Assembly: GCA_937926975.1 (NCBI GenBank)
Contig: CALBCJ010000040.1
Span: 34,745-98,744 of the forward strand
Origin: an uncultured Propionibacteriaceae bacterium
Lineage (GTDB): Bacteria > Actinomycetota > Actinomycetes > Propionibacteriales > Propionibacteriaceae
Direction of reading: 5' to 3'
DNA: 64,000 bases
Shown: positions 25,419-34,122 of the stretch, one piece after another
Position numbering within the stretch: the first letter of the stretch is position 1
How the letters are laid out: every line of letters begins with the position of its first letter
Notes under the pieces: model-generated
What the model was told of the DNA's origin: nothing
What the model saw: only the letters and a program-made list of their open reading frames with translations
Database searches by the model: none
Translations under genes and position numbers: made by a program

Positions 25419-26345
25419 GTGACCGAACCCGTCGTCCTCGCCCGCCGCCTGGCCAAGTCGTACGGCAGTGTCGAGGCCGTCAAGGGGATCGACTTCGAGG
25501 TCGCCCCGGGCAGCTTCTTCGGCCTGCTCGGCCCCAACGGGGCTGGCAAGTCGACCACCATGCGGATGATCAGCGGACTCGCCCGCCGCAGCAGCGGCGA
25601 GCTGCGGATCCTGGGGCTGGACCCCGACCGTCACGGGCCGCGGGTCCGGGCCCACCTGGGCGTGGTGCCGCAGAGCGACAACCTCGACCCGCAGCTGTCC
25701 GTACGGGAGAACCTCATCTTCCACGGCCGCTACTTCGGGCTGCCGAAGGCCTGGCTGGCGTCCAAGAGCGCCGAGCTGCTGGACTTCGCCCAGCTGGTCG
25801 ACAAGCGCGACGCCCGGGTCGAGGAGCTCTCCGGCGGGATGCGGCGCCGGCTCACGATCGCCCGGGCGCTGGTCTCCGACCCGCCGGTGGTGCTGCTCGA
25901 CGAGCCGACCACCGGGCTCGACCCGCAGGCCCGCCACATCCTGTGGGACCGGCTGTTCCAGCTGAAGGAGAGGGGCACCACGCTGCTGCTGACCACCCAC
26001 CACATGGAGGAGGCTGAGCAGCTGTGCGAGCGGCTGATCGTGATCGACCACGGCGAGATCGTCGCCGAGGGCTCCCCCGCCGACCTGGTCCGCCAGCACG
26101 TCGGCCGGGAGGTCGTCGAGCTGCGCTTCGGGTCCGGGCAGAACCAGGCCGCGGCCGAGCAGGTCAGCGGGATCGGCGACCGGGTGGAGGTCCTGCCCGA
26201 CCGGGTCCTGGTGTACGCGGCCGACGGCGAGGCCGCCCTGCACGCGGTGGCCGGGCGCGGGCTGGAGCCGGTCTCGTCGCTGGTGCGGCGCTGCTCCCTG
26301 GAGGACGTCTTCCTCCGCCTGACCGGGCGGTCCCTCGTTGACTAG
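25419..26345 (+). CDS. ABC-2 exporter ATP-binding protein (DrrA/NodI type)
   Basis: 308 residues. Walker A is GPNGAGKST, the signature ELSGGMRRRL, Walker B VVLLDEPTTGLDPQARH, and the H-loop TTHHMEEAE. The C-terminal extension ends with the SLEDVFLRLTGRSL motif of DrrA-like exporters. It starts with GTG. The stop overlaps the TTG start of the permease gene, so the operon is ATPase then permease. The substrate is unknown. Confidence 0.93.
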   Translation: MTEPVVLARRLAKSYGSVEAVKGIDFEVAPGSFFGLLGPNGAGKSTTMRMISGLARRSSGELRILGLDPDRHGPRVRAHLGVVPQSDNLDPQLSVRENLIFHGRYFGLPKAWLASKSAELLDFAQLVDKRDARVEELSGGMRRRLTIARALVSDPPVVLLDEPTTGLDPQARHILWDRLFQLKERGTTLLLTTHHMEEAEQLCERLIVIDHGEIVAEGSPADLVRQHVGREVVELRFGSGQNQAAAEQVSGIGDRVEVLPDRVLVYAADGEAALHAVAGRGLEPVSSLVRRCSLEDVFLRLTGRSLVD

Positions 26346-26961
26346 GGCTGTCGACCACGACGCGCTAGCGGTACGGGTAGCCCGGTGGGGCTCGCTGCTG
26401 CACGCCCGCAACGTGGTGATGCAGCTGCGGTCGTGGTGGGTGAGCCTGCTGGCGGTCGGCACCGTCGAGTCGACCCTGACCGTGCTGGCGCTCGGGGTAG
26501 GGCTCGGAGTGGTTGTCGACCGGGCCAGCCCCGGCGCCTTCGGGGTCTCGTACCTGCGGTTCGTCGGCCCCGCGATGGTGCTGTCGGTGATGCTGCACGG
26601 CGCTCACGTCGAGAACACCCTGGGCCCGATGGGCGGCTTCCGCTGGCACGACACGTACGGGGCTGCCGCCACCACCCCGACCAGGCCCGAGCAGCTCGCC
26701 GACGGGCAGGTCCTCGGGCGCCACCCTGCGCTGCCTGGTGAGCGGGCTCACCGTCGTGGCCGCGCTGCTGGTCCTCGACGGGATCACCTGGTCGGCGGTC
26801 CCGGCGGTGGTCGGGACCGGGCTGCTGCTGAGCCTCGCCTTCGGCAACCCGGTGCTGGCCTGGACCGCGTCGCTGCGGGAGGAGAAGGGGCAGTTCGCCC
26901 TGCTGGCCCGGCTCGTGGTGCTGCCGCTGACCCTGTTCTCCGGCACCTACTTCCCGCTTGA
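26338..26961 (+). pseudogene. ABC-2 permease, N-terminal part, broken by a +1 frameshift
   Basis: TTG at 26338 overlaps the ATPase stop. The first 125 residues or so are a good permease N-terminus (LHARNVVMQLRSWWVSLLAVGTVESTLTVLALG...). After LADGQVLG the frame turns to an Arg/Gly/Ala-rich string typical of a wrong frame. The natural continuation (TLRCLVSGLTVVAALLVLDG) lies in the next frame. Removing one G from the GGG at 26716-26718 restores a single open frame to 28015 of about 558 residues. It could be a mutation or a sequencing error in a G run. Confidence 0.75.
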
Positions 26962-28015
26962 GGTGCTGCCCGGCTGGATGCACCCGATCGGCTGGGCCTC
27001 CCCGCTGTGGCACGCGGTCAACCTGGCCCGGGTGGCGACCCTGGGCCAGCCGGCCGCCTGGTGGCTGCCCGGCGTCCACATCGCCTACCTGGGCCTGCTC
27101 GGCCTCGCCGGCTGGCTGCTGGCCCGGCGGCGCTACCGCAGACGGCTCCTCGGGGAGCTCCCGCCCCGCCCGACCCGGCCCGGCCCGGTGGCGGCCGACC
27201 TGCCCGCGGCGAGCGAGCTGCCCGACGGGCAGGAGGTGCTCCGCGGCCGCCGGGGCCTGCTGGCCAGGGGCAGCTTCCTCACCGTCGCGGCCCGCGGCCT
27301 CAAGGCCGCCTGGGGCTCGAACCTGCTGCTGATGGCGACCGGCGTAGTCGAGCCGGTCCTGTACCTGCTGGCGATGGGAATCGGGCTGGGTGGCCTGGTC
27401 GGGCACAGCGGCTCGACCTCGTACGCGGCCTGGATCGCGCCCGCACTGCTGGCCACCTCGGCGATGAGCGGGGCCGTGATGGACGCCACCTGGAACGTCT
27501 TCATGAAGCTCAAGCTCGACCGGCTGTACGACGCGATGCTGTCGACCTCGCTGTCACCGCTCGACGTCGCGCTCGGCGAGATCCTGGTGGCCCTGGTCCG
27601 CGGCGGGGTGTACGCGGCGGCCTTCGTCGCCGTCATGGTGGCGCTGGGCCTGGTCGGCTCGTGGTGGGTGCTCGCCGCCATCCCGTGCTGCCTGCTGATC
27701 GCGTTCGGCTTCGCGGCGCTGGGGATGGCCGCCACCTCGTACGCCACGACGTTCCAGCAGCTGGACTGGATCACGGTGGTGCTGATGCCGATGTTCCTGT
27801 TCTCCGGCACCTTCTACCCGGTCGAGGTGTACCCGGGCTGGGTCGCCGCCGGCGTGAAGCTGCTGCCGCTGTGGCACGGGATCGAGATGATGCGTGACCT
27901 CACCGGGGGCTCGGTGGGCTGGGCGACCGCCGGGCACGCCGCGTACTTCGTGGTGCTGGCAGGGCTCGCCACCTGGCTGGCCGCGCGGCGGATCAAGGCC
28001 TTGTTCTTGAGATGA
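26738..28015 (+). CDS. ABC-2 permease, double-permease protein lacking its N-terminus
   Basis: 425 residues in this frame. Residues 1-130 finish the first permease (FSGTYFPLEVLPGWMHPIGWASPLWHAVNLAR), and a linker with PRPTRPGPVAADLPAASEL follows. A complete second permease occupies about 185-425 and has the parallel motif FSGTFYPVEVYPGWVAAGVKLLPLWHGIEMMR. Two ABC-2 half-units in one chain would give a complete channel for the upstream ATPase. GTG 26738 is only the first start codon after the frameshift, not the true gene start. Confidence 0.75.
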   Translation: MSGLTVVAALLVLDGITWSAVPAVVGTGLLLSLAFGNPVLAWTASLREEKGQFALLARLVVLPLTLFSGTYFPLEVLPGWMHPIGWASPLWHAVNLARVATLGQPAAWWLPGVHIAYLGLLGLAGWLLARRRYRRRLLGELPPRPTRPGPVAADLPAASELPDGQEVLRGRRGLLARGSFLTVAARGLKAAWGSNLLLMATGVVEPVLYLLAMGIGLGGLVGHSGSTSYAAWIAPALLATSAMSGAVMDATWNVFMKLKLDRLYDAMLSTSLSPLDVALGEILVALVRGGVYAAAFVAVMVALGLVGSWWVLAAIPCCLLIAFGFAALGMAATSYATTFQQLDWITVVLMPMFLFSGTFYPVEVYPGWVAAGVKLLPLWHGIEMMRDLTGGSVGWATAGHAAYFVVLAGLATWLAARRIKALFLR

Positions 28016-28032
28016 GGTCTTCTTAGGGAATT

Positions 28033-28060
28033 TTGGGGGTCCTCTCAGATGTCGTAGTCT
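28033..28060 (+). promoter_or_regulatory. Candidate promoter for the G5/RlpA gene
   Basis: TTGGGG (28033-28038) and TAGTCT (28055-28060) are separated by 16 nt in an unusually T-rich stretch. The ATG at 28091 follows with a GGAGGGGGAG ribosome site. Confidence 0.4.
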
Positions 28061-28090
28061 GGTCCCGCAAGCCAGCCGGAGGGGGAGTCT

Positions 28091-29269
28091 ATGCGCCTGA
28101 TCATTCCTGCCATCGTCGCCGGTTCTCTGGTCGTCACCGGGGCCGCCGGGTACGGCGTCAACGAGGCGATCTCCAGCGACGTGGTGATCTCGGTCGACGG
28201 TCAGCGGTCTGAGGTCCGTACCTGGTCCGACACTGTCGGCGCGGTCCTCACCAAGCAGGGCATCCAGATCGGCGAGCACGACACGGTCGCCCCCTCGGTC
28301 ACCAGCAAGGTCACCGACGGCACCGAGATCTCGGTCCGGTACGGGCGCCCGGTGACCGTCGTGGTCAACGGGCAGGAGCAGACCCGCTGGATCACCGCCA
28401 CCACTGTCGACGAGGCGCTGGGCCTGTTCGGGATCCGTGGCGACGTACGGCTCAACCTCGACCGCTCCGCGGGCATCACCCGCGACGGGCTGCGCGTCGA
28501 GGTGACCACCCCGCGCGGGGCCACCATCGCCGCCGACGGCCAGACCACCCCGGTCACCACCTTCGGGACGGTGGCCGACGCCCTGGCCGCGGCCCAGATC
28601 ACCCTCGGCCCGCTGGACCAGGTCACCCCGGCCGTCACCACCGAGGTCACCGAGGGGCTCGCGATCACCGTCGTTCGGGTCGAGCTGCGCGAGGTGAGCA
28701 AGGAGGTCGAGGTCCCCTTCGAGAAGCAGACCAAGGAGGACGCCTCGCTGCCGAAGGGGACGACCAAGGTCGCCCAGGCGGGCGTGAAGGGCACCGCCAC
28801 CGAGGTCTGGACCCAGGAGGTCCGCGACGGCCAGGTCGTCAACGAGGTCCGCAAGTCCTCCACCGTGACCAAGCCCTCCCAGCCCGAGGTCACCCTGACC
28901 GGGTCGAAGCCCGCCGCCTCGACGTCCCCGGCTCCCACCCCCAGCAGCAGCCAGCCGAGCGCGCCGAGCAGCCCGATGCCCCCGGCCACCGGCAACACCT
29001 GCGGCGCCTCCTACTACCACGAGGGCCAGAAGACCGCCAACGGCGAGACCTTCAACCCGAACGCCATGACCGCGGCCCACAAGACCCTGCCGTTCAACTC
29101 TCGGGTGAAGGTCACCAACCCGAAGACCGGCCAGTCGGTCATCGTGCGGATCAACGACCGTGGCCCGTACATCTCGGGCCGCTGCCTGGACCTCTCCCGG
29201 GCCGCGTTCGCCTCGATCGCCCCGCTGAGCGCCGGTGCGGTGACCGTGAACTGGGAGGTCGTCGGCTAG
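28091..29269 (+). CDS. Secreted cell-wall protein: DUF348 repeats, G5 domain, RlpA-like domain
   Basis: 392 residues. A signal or anchor segment occupies 1-20. Three DUF348 repeats (about 28-185, e.g. RTWSDTVGAVLTKQGIQIGEHDTVAP) are followed by a G5 domain (about 195-270, VEVPFEKQTKEDASLPKGTTKVAQAGVKG). A Ser/Pro linker leads to an RlpA-like double-psi beta-barrel (about 305-392) with GASYYHEGQKTANGE, MTAAHKTLPF and RINDRGPY. In most actinobacterial relatives the domain after G5 is an Rpf lytic transglycosylase. Here it is RlpA-like, so a peptidoglycan-cleaving role is likely but of another chemistry. Confidence 0.88.
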   Translation: MRLIIPAIVAGSLVVTGAAGYGVNEAISSDVVISVDGQRSEVRTWSDTVGAVLTKQGIQIGEHDTVAPSVTSKVTDGTEISVRYGRPVTVVVNGQEQTRWITATTVDEALGLFGIRGDVRLNLDRSAGITRDGLRVEVTTPRGATIAADGQTTPVTTFGTVADALAAAQITLGPLDQVTPAVTTEVTEGLAITVVRVELREVSKEVEVPFEKQTKEDASLPKGTTKVAQAGVKGTATEVWTQEVRDGQVVNEVRKSSTVTKPSQPEVTLTGSKPAASTSPAPTPSSSQPSAPSSPMPPATGNTCGASYYHEGQKTANGETFNPNAMTAAHKTLPFNSRVKVTNPKTGQSVIVRINDRGPYISGRCLDLSRAAFASIAPLSAGAVTVNWEVVG

Positions 29270-29289
29270 ACCCCTCGCACTCCTCGACG

Positions 29290-29320
29290 CTGCCCCCGCC
29301 AGAGCCCTGAGCGGGGGCAG
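29290..29320 (+). terminator. Intrinsic terminator after the G5/RlpA gene
   Basis: CTGCCCCCGC (29290-29299) pairs with GCGGGGGCAG (29311-29320) across an 11-nt loop, 20 nt after the stop codon, and is followed by TGCTCTGT. Confidence 0.75.
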
Positions 29321-29394
29321 TGCTCTGTGCGCCAGCGCCACCCAGAGCCGGTCGGTGCTCCAGTCGTGCAGCAACCGTGAGACGCCCCTAGCCA

Positions 29395-29417
29395 CCCCAG
29401 CCCCTGGGGCGTACGGT
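29395..29417 (+). promoter_or_regulatory. Palindrome and -10 box before the glutamate transporter operon
   Basis: CCCCAG-CCC-CTGGGG (29395-29409) is immediately followed by TACGGT (29412-29417), a good actinobacterial -10. The GTG start is at 29426, so the transcript would be nearly leaderless. The palindrome is placed to act as an operator. Confidence 0.45.
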
Positions 29418-29425
29418 TGCGGGCT

Positions 29426-30181
29426 GTGACCGTCGCTCCCCCACCCGATGTCTTGGTCGAGATCCGAGGCGTACGCAAGCTGTTCGGTGACTTCGTCGCC
29501 CTCGACGGGATCGACCTCGACATTCACCGCGGCGAGAAGGTCGCCCTGCTCGGCGCGTCTGGCTCGGGCAAGTCGACGCTGTGCCGCTGCATCAACCGGC
29601 TCGAGACGGTCAGCGCCGGCTCGATCATCATCAACGGCCGCCCGCTGCCGCAGGAGGGCCGGGCGCTGGCCCAGCTGCGGGCCGACGTCGGCATGGTGTT
29701 CCAGTCGTTCAACCTGTTCCCGCACTACACGGCGCTGCAGAACGTCACCCTCGCCCCCATCCACGTCCGCAAGACGCCGAGGGCGCAGGCCGAGGAGGAG
29801 GCGTACGGGCTGCTCAAGCGCGTCGGGCTCACGGGCAAGGAGCACAGCCTGCCGGCCGAGCTCTCCGGCGGCCAGCAGCAGCGGGTCGCGATCGCGCGGG
29901 CGCTGGCGATGCAGCCGATGCTGATGCTGTTCGACGAGCCCACCTCCGCCCTCGACCCCGAGATGATCAAGGAGGTGCTCGACGTGATGACCGAGCTCGC
30001 CTCCGGCGGCATGACGATGCTCGTGGTCACCCACGAGATGGGCTTCGCCCGGCAGGCCTGCGACCGGGTCTGCTTCATGGACGCCGGCCAGATCGTGGAG
30101 CAGAGCACCCCCGCAGACTTCTTCGACCACCCGCAGACCGACCGGGCGAAGGACTTCCTGTCGAAGATCCTCGACCACTGA
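29426..30181 (+). CDS. gluA: Glutamate/polar amino acid ABC transporter ATPase
   Basis: 251 residues. Walker A is GASGSGKST, the signature LSGGQQQRVA, Walker B LMLFDEPTSALDPEM, and the H-loop THEMGFARQ. The 'SALDPEM...HEMGFAR' run is diagnostic of the polar amino-acid (GluA/GlnQ) subfamily. The GTG at 29426 is chosen over an in-frame TTG three codons upstream because it follows the -10 box closely. It is the first gene of the gluABCD-type operon. Confidence 0.92.
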   Translation: MTVAPPPDVLVEIRGVRKLFGDFVALDGIDLDIHRGEKVALLGASGSGKSTLCRCINRLETVSAGSIIINGRPLPQEGRALAQLRADVGMVFQSFNLFPHYTALQNVTLAPIHVRKTPRAQAEEEAYGLLKRVGLTGKEHSLPAELSGGQQQRVAIARALAMQPMLMLFDEPTSALDPEMIKEVLDVMTELASGGMTMLVVTHEMGFARQACDRVCFMDAGQIVEQSTPADFFDHPQTDRAKDFLSKILDH

Positions 30182-30218
30182 CCCGTCCACCCCGGACGGG
30201 CACGAAAGGAGCACCCCC

Positions 30219-31202
30219 ATGGTCCAGCTCTCCCGCCGAGGCCTGCTGTACACGGCCGGCCTGGGGGCCGTCGGCGCTCTCGCCGCCTGCGCGTCGGGCA
30301 CTCCCCCGGTGGCCGCCGGCTCCGGCGACCCGGCCAGCGGCGCCGGGACGGCCCCGGCCCGCAAGAGCATCGACACCGCCGCGTACGACGCGGTCGTGCT
30401 GGCCGGCCCGGTCGCCGACCAGGCCGCCATCGACGCTTCTGCCTGGGCGAAGCGGGTCAAGGCTGCGGGCGTCATCAAGCGGGGCGGCACCGAGAACAGC
30501 CCGATCTTCTCGCTCAAGGACCCGGTCTCGGGCCGGACGACCGGCTTCGACGCGGGCATGGGCGACCTGCTGGCCCACTACATCACCGGCGGCAAGGACG
30601 TCTCGAAGCTGCAGCAGCTGATGCAGACCACGGTCGACACCCGCGAGACGATGCTGCAGAACAACACCGTCGACATCGTGGTGGCCACGTACACCATCAA
30701 CGCCAAGCGCGCCGAGAAGGTGGCCTTCGCCGGCCCGTACTACTCCTCGGGCACCTCGGTGCTGGTGAAGGCCGACAACACCACCATCAAGTCGTACCAG
30801 GACCTCAAGGGGCAGAAGATCGTCACCGAGACCAACTCGTCGGCGCTCACGGCGATCAAGGACCACATCCCCGACGCCGAGGTGCTCACCTTTACGGAGA
30901 ACGACGCCTGCGTGGCGGCGGTCGAGGACGGCCGGGCCGTCGCCTACATCCTGGACGAGACGATCCTGCTCGGCAACGCGCTCAAGAACCCCCGGCTCAA
31001 GGTGGTCGGCCAGCCGTTCACGACCGACCCGTACGGCATCGGCATCAGCAAGGACGACCCCGCCACCAAGGCGTTCGTGAACACGTTCCTGCAGACGATC
31101 TTCGATGACGGCACCTGGCTGAAGATGTGGCAGGCGACCGTGGGCCTGTACACCGAAAGCACCCCCACCCCGCCGAAGATCGGTGAGGTGCCCGGCGCCT
31201 AA
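30219..31202 (+). CDS. gluB: Glutamate-binding lipoprotein of ABC transporter
   Basis: 327 residues. The signal peptide has a lipobox LAAC with Cys24 and a Tat-like SRRGLL start. The mature part is a family-3 solute-binding protein: FDAGMGDLLAHYI, the DIVVATYTINAKRAEKVAFAGPYY motif and YGIGISKDDP near the end. It captures glutamate or a related amino acid outside the membrane. AAAGGAG precedes the ATG. Confidence 0.92.
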   Translation: MVQLSRRGLLYTAGLGAVGALAACASGTPPVAAGSGDPASGAGTAPARKSIDTAAYDAVVLAGPVADQAAIDASAWAKRVKAAGVIKRGGTENSPIFSLKDPVSGRTTGFDAGMGDLLAHYITGGKDVSKLQQLMQTTVDTRETMLQNNTVDIVVATYTINAKRAEKVAFAGPYYSSGTSVLVKADNTTIKSYQDLKGQKIVTETNSSALTAIKDHIPDAEVLTFTENDACVAAVEDGRAVAYILDETILLGNALKNPRLKVVGQPFTTDPYGIGISKDDPATKAFVNTFLQTIFDDGTWLKMWQATVGLYTESTPTPPKIGEVPGA

Positions 31203-31266
31203 GACCTGTCCATCACCGTACGGCGGCACAGCCCGCCCGTACGCCGGCCCTCGAGACTGGAGGCCC

Positions 31267-31935
31267 ATGCTCGAGATCATCCAGCGGGAGTGGCAGTTCC
31301 TGGCCCAGGGGGTCTGGCTGACCATGGTGCTCACCGTGCTCGGCTTTCTCGGCGCCCTGCTGCTCGGCACCCTGGTCGCCATCTTCCGGGTGAGCCCCGT
31401 CACTCCGCTGCGCGCGGTCGGCACGGTCTATGTCGAGCTGTTCCGCAACATGCCGCTGCTGACGCTGCTGGTCGTCATCGTCTTCGCGCTGCCCAAGGTC
31501 GGCGTCACCATCGACCTGCTGCCGTCCGGTGTCCTGGCGCTGGTGCTGTCGGGCAGCGCCTTCGTGTGTGAGACGGTCCGCTCGGGCATCAACACCGTGG
31601 ACCTCGGCCAGTCGGAGGCGTCGCGGGCCCTCGGCATGGGATTCGTCCAGCAGCTGCGGCTGGTGATCCTGCCCCAGGCGTTCACCACGATGGTGCAGCC
31701 GCTCGTCAACGTCTTCATCGGCGTGCTGATCGGGTCGTCGCTGTGCGCGGCTGTCGGGGTGAAGGAGCTGACGAACGTGGCCCAGCAGCTCAACATCCAG
31801 TACGCCGAGGCGGTGGTCCTGTTCCTGATGTCGGGTGCGGTGTACCTGGTTCTCGCGCTCGGCTCGGGCGCGGTCGGGGCCCGTCTGGAGCGGAAGGTCG
31901 CGGCCGCCGGGTCCCGTCAGCGGGGTGAGGCATGA
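31267..31935 (+). CDS. gluC: Glutamate ABC transporter permease
   Basis: 222 residues and five membrane segments. The EAA loop (EASRALGMGFVQQLRLVILPQA) contacts the ATPase. ATG 31267 follows CTGGAGG; a longer frame from 31183 would extend into the end of gluB and is rejected. The stop overlaps the start of gluD by 4 nt (ATGA). Confidence 0.92.
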   Translation: MLEIIQREWQFLAQGVWLTMVLTVLGFLGALLLGTLVAIFRVSPVTPLRAVGTVYVELFRNMPLLTLLVVIVFALPKVGVTIDLLPSGVLALVLSGSAFVCETVRSGINTVDLGQSEASRALGMGFVQQLRLVILPQAFTTMVQPLVNVFIGVLIGSSLCAAVGVKELTNVAQQLNIQYAEAVVLFLMSGAVYLVLALGSGAVGARLERKVAAAGSRQRGEA

Positions 31936-32786
31936 GCAGCCAGGCCACCCGGGTGCTCTTCGACGAGCCGGGGCCGAGGGGCCGCCGGCTGATCCGCGTG
32001 ACGTCGGTCGTTGTCGGGGTGCTGATTGTCGCCGTCGCAGCGCTCGTGGTGCGCCAGCTCGGGGCCAACGGGCAGCTGGCCCCCGAGATGTGGAGCTTCC
32101 TGACGTACCCCGCGATCCTGGCCTACCTCGGCTGGGGGCTGGGGGGTACGTTCCTGGCGACCGCGCTGGCGGCCGTCGTGGCGTTCCCGCTCGGGCTGGT
32201 GCTGGCGCTCGGCCGCCTGTCACCGAACCGGCTCGTCTCCCGGCTGTCGACTGGCTGGGTCGAGTTCTTCCGGTCGATCCCGATGCTGCTCGTGGTGTAC
32301 GCGTTCCTGCTGGCGCTGCCCAGGTTTGGGCTCGTCTTCCCGGTGCTGTGGATGCTCGTGATCCCGATGATCCTGGTGAGCTCGGCGTCGACCGCCGAGG
32401 TGTTCCGCGCCGGCATCCTCGCCGTCGAGAAGGGCCAGTGGGAGGCGGCGTCCTCGCTCGGCATGGAGCGCTCCCGCGTGATGCGGCTGGTGATCCTGCC
32501 TCAGGCCTTCCGGATCGTCACACCGAACCTGCTGACGGGGCTGGTCTCGCTGCTGAAGGACTCGACGCTGGGCTACGTGGTGTCGTACCCGGAGCTGATG
32601 CAGCAGGGCAAGTCACTGGCCAGCTACTACGGCTACCTGGTGCAGACCTACCTCGTGATCGCCGTGATCTATGTCGCCCTCAACTACGGGCTGACCCGGC
32701 TGGCGAGCTACCTCCAGGCCCGCGGGTCGCGGAAGGCCGCCAGCACCCGGGCCCGTACCGTAGACGTCGAGCCCGAGATGGTCTGA
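31932..32786 (+). CDS. gluD: Glutamate ABC transporter permease
   Basis: 284 residues. The N-terminal cytoplasmic tail (TRVLFDEPGPRGRRLIRV) is typical of actinobacterial GluD. The EAA motif is EAASSLGMERSRVMRLVILPQAFRI. It pairs with GluC to form the channel. The operon order ATPase, binding protein, permease, permease matches corynebacterial gluABCD. Confidence 0.92.
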   Translation: MSSQATRVLFDEPGPRGRRLIRVTSVVVGVLIVAVAALVVRQLGANGQLAPEMWSFLTYPAILAYLGWGLGGTFLATALAAVVAFPLGLVLALGRLSPNRLVSRLSTGWVEFFRSIPMLLVVYAFLLALPRFGLVFPVLWMLVIPMILVSSASTAEVFRAGILAVEKGQWEAASSLGMERSRVMRLVILPQAFRIVTPNLLTGLVSLLKDSTLGYVVSYPELMQQGKSLASYYGYLVQTYLVIAVIYVALNYGLTRLASYLQARGSRKAASTRARTVDVEPEMV

Positions 32787-32828
32787 CCAGGTCATCCACC
32801 ACTCACCGCAGCAGAGGAAACTACCCGC

Positions 32829-33593
32829 ATGTGTCGCATGCTCACCGTTGTCAGCCGCACTCCTCAGACCCTGTCGGAGGTGGTCGGGCCGCCGCACCGG
32901 GCCGTCTTCGACGCCCTGTCGTACGACCACCGCGACGGCTGGGGCGTCGGCTGGCGTGACACCGGGGGGCAGGTCCAGGTCGTCAAGGGGGCCGAGCCCG
33001 CGGTTCAGGAGGCCCGGTACGCCAGCGCCCTGGCCAGCACCTCCAGCGACCAGCTGCTGGTGCACCTGCGCAAGGCGAGCCCGGGCATGGTGGTGGAGCT
33101 GAAGAACTGCCACCCGTTCACCGACGGGGAGGTCCTGTTCTGCCACAACGGGCAGATCGAGGTCTCGCAGAACCTGCGGGCCTCGGTCACCGAGCGGGGT
33201 GGGCGCCCCTGCGAGGGCACGACGGACTCGGAGCTGTACTTCGCGCTGCTGCTGCTGCACGCCCAGACACTGCCCTGGCCGCAGGCGGTCGCCGAGGCGG
33301 TCCGGGAGGTCTACCGGGACGCCGTCGCCCACGCCGCGCCGCCCATGGCGCTGAACTGCTTCGTCCTCACCCCGACCCACACGTACGCGTACGGCCACCA
33401 CGAGCCGACCCGGCTTGCCCCGACCATGCACCAGGACTTCTACCGGCTGCAGTGGGCGCAGACCGGCACCGACGTGGTCATCGCCTCGTCGCTGTGGCCG
33501 CTGCGCGGGGGCAGCATGGCTCCCGACCGGCAGGTGATCGAGGTCGACCGGGCGACGCTGGGAGTCACGGTGCACCCGCGGGTCACCGTGTAG
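32829..33593 (+). CDS. Class II glutamine amidotransferase (EgtC/YafJ-like)
   Basis: 254 residues. Met is followed by the N-terminal nucleophile Cys2 (MCRMLTVV). HRDGWGVGW, LLVHLRKAS and CHPFTDGEVLFCHNGQI are the other glutaminase motifs. EgtC removes the gamma-glutamyl group in ergothioneine synthesis, but no egtABD genes are present, so a general gamma-glutamyl hydrolase role is as likely. It lies 42 nt behind gluD and may release glutamate in the same pathway. Confidence 0.82.
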   Translation: MCRMLTVVSRTPQTLSEVVGPPHRAVFDALSYDHRDGWGVGWRDTGGQVQVVKGAEPAVQEARYASALASTSSDQLLVHLRKASPGMVVELKNCHPFTDGEVLFCHNGQIEVSQNLRASVTERGGRPCEGTTDSELYFALLLLHAQTLPWPQAVAEAVREVYRDAVAHAAPPMALNCFVLTPTHTYAYGHHEPTRLAPTMHQDFYRLQWAQTGTDVVIASSLWPLRGGSMAPDRQVIEVDRATLGVTVHPRVTV

Positions 33594-33612
33594 GGCACCG
33601 GTCCGGTCTGTG

Positions 33613-33966
33613 ATGCCTGTCCCGCCGCCGACCCGTGACCTCTTCTCCCCGGCGGCTCCGGAGCGCCACGGCGGCACCGGCTGGGTGATCGGGAAGGACC
33701 TCGGAGCCCTGATCGTGGTGCTTGACGACGGGCGGGTGGTCGCGGTCCGCGACGAGGGCTCGGCGCTGGTGAGCAGCTCTCTGCAGCAGTACGCCGAGTC
33801 GCTGCGGCTGGTCGGGGAGCTGCGCGACCGCCTTCAGTCCGAGCCGGACGACGACGAGAGCATCGAGGTGTGCGAGCGGGCACTGACCAGCCTGGACGGG
33901 CCCGCCTACCGGCAGGGCGAGTACTGGGCGCTGGTCATCGAGCAGATCCGCGACGGCCTGTTCTGA
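33613..33966 (+). CDS. Small protein, possibly SUKH-like immunity type
   Basis: 117 residues. GWVIGKDLGALIVVLDDGRVVAV is followed by LVSSSLQQYAESLRLVGELRDRL, resembling the 'vNSSleqFv.sLall' helix of SUKH-4 immunity proteins. No toxin gene lies next to it. It starts 19 nt after the amidotransferase stop, with GTG at 33610 and ATG at 33613 both possible. Family assignment is tentative. Confidence 0.5.
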   Translation: MPVPPPTRDLFSPAAPERHGGTGWVIGKDLGALIVVLDDGRVVAVRDEGSALVSSSLQQYAESLRLVGELRDRLQSEPDDDESIEVCERALTSLDGPAYRQGEYWALVIEQIRDGLF

Positions 33967-34052
33967 GCCCCGCCGGCCCGGTCCAGGTCGTGCCTGCCGG
34001 TCGACCTCGACGCCGCGTCGCAGTACCCGAAAACGTCAACAAGGATCTCGTT

Positions 34053-34112
34053 GTTATCAATAACGCCTCGAAATAAGAACAGCGGTACGCTGCTAGTCGT
34101 ACGCGCGACTAG
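34053..34112 (+). promoter_or_regulatory. Two palindromes in the promoter of the Fic gene
   Basis: GTTAT-CA-ATAAC (34053-34064) lies in a rare AT-rich patch. CTAGTCG-TACGCG-CGACTAG (34093-34112) runs into the AGGAGG ribosome site (34111-34116) of the gene starting at 34123. A TACGCT -10 box is at 34086-34091. The second palindrome overlaps the expected start of transcription, so it probably binds a repressor. Confidence 0.6.
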
Positions 34113-34122
34113 GAGGTGACCG

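Noticed and set aside
28016..28090. ydaO (c-di-AMP) riboswitch before the G5 protein, as for Rpf genes
   Set aside because: Only about 75 nt are available and the conserved ydaO blocks are not visible.
27554..30559. 1001-codon minus-strand open frame
   Set aside because: Lies opposite the permease, the G5/RlpA gene and gluA, all with clear domains; composition is that of an antisense shadow.
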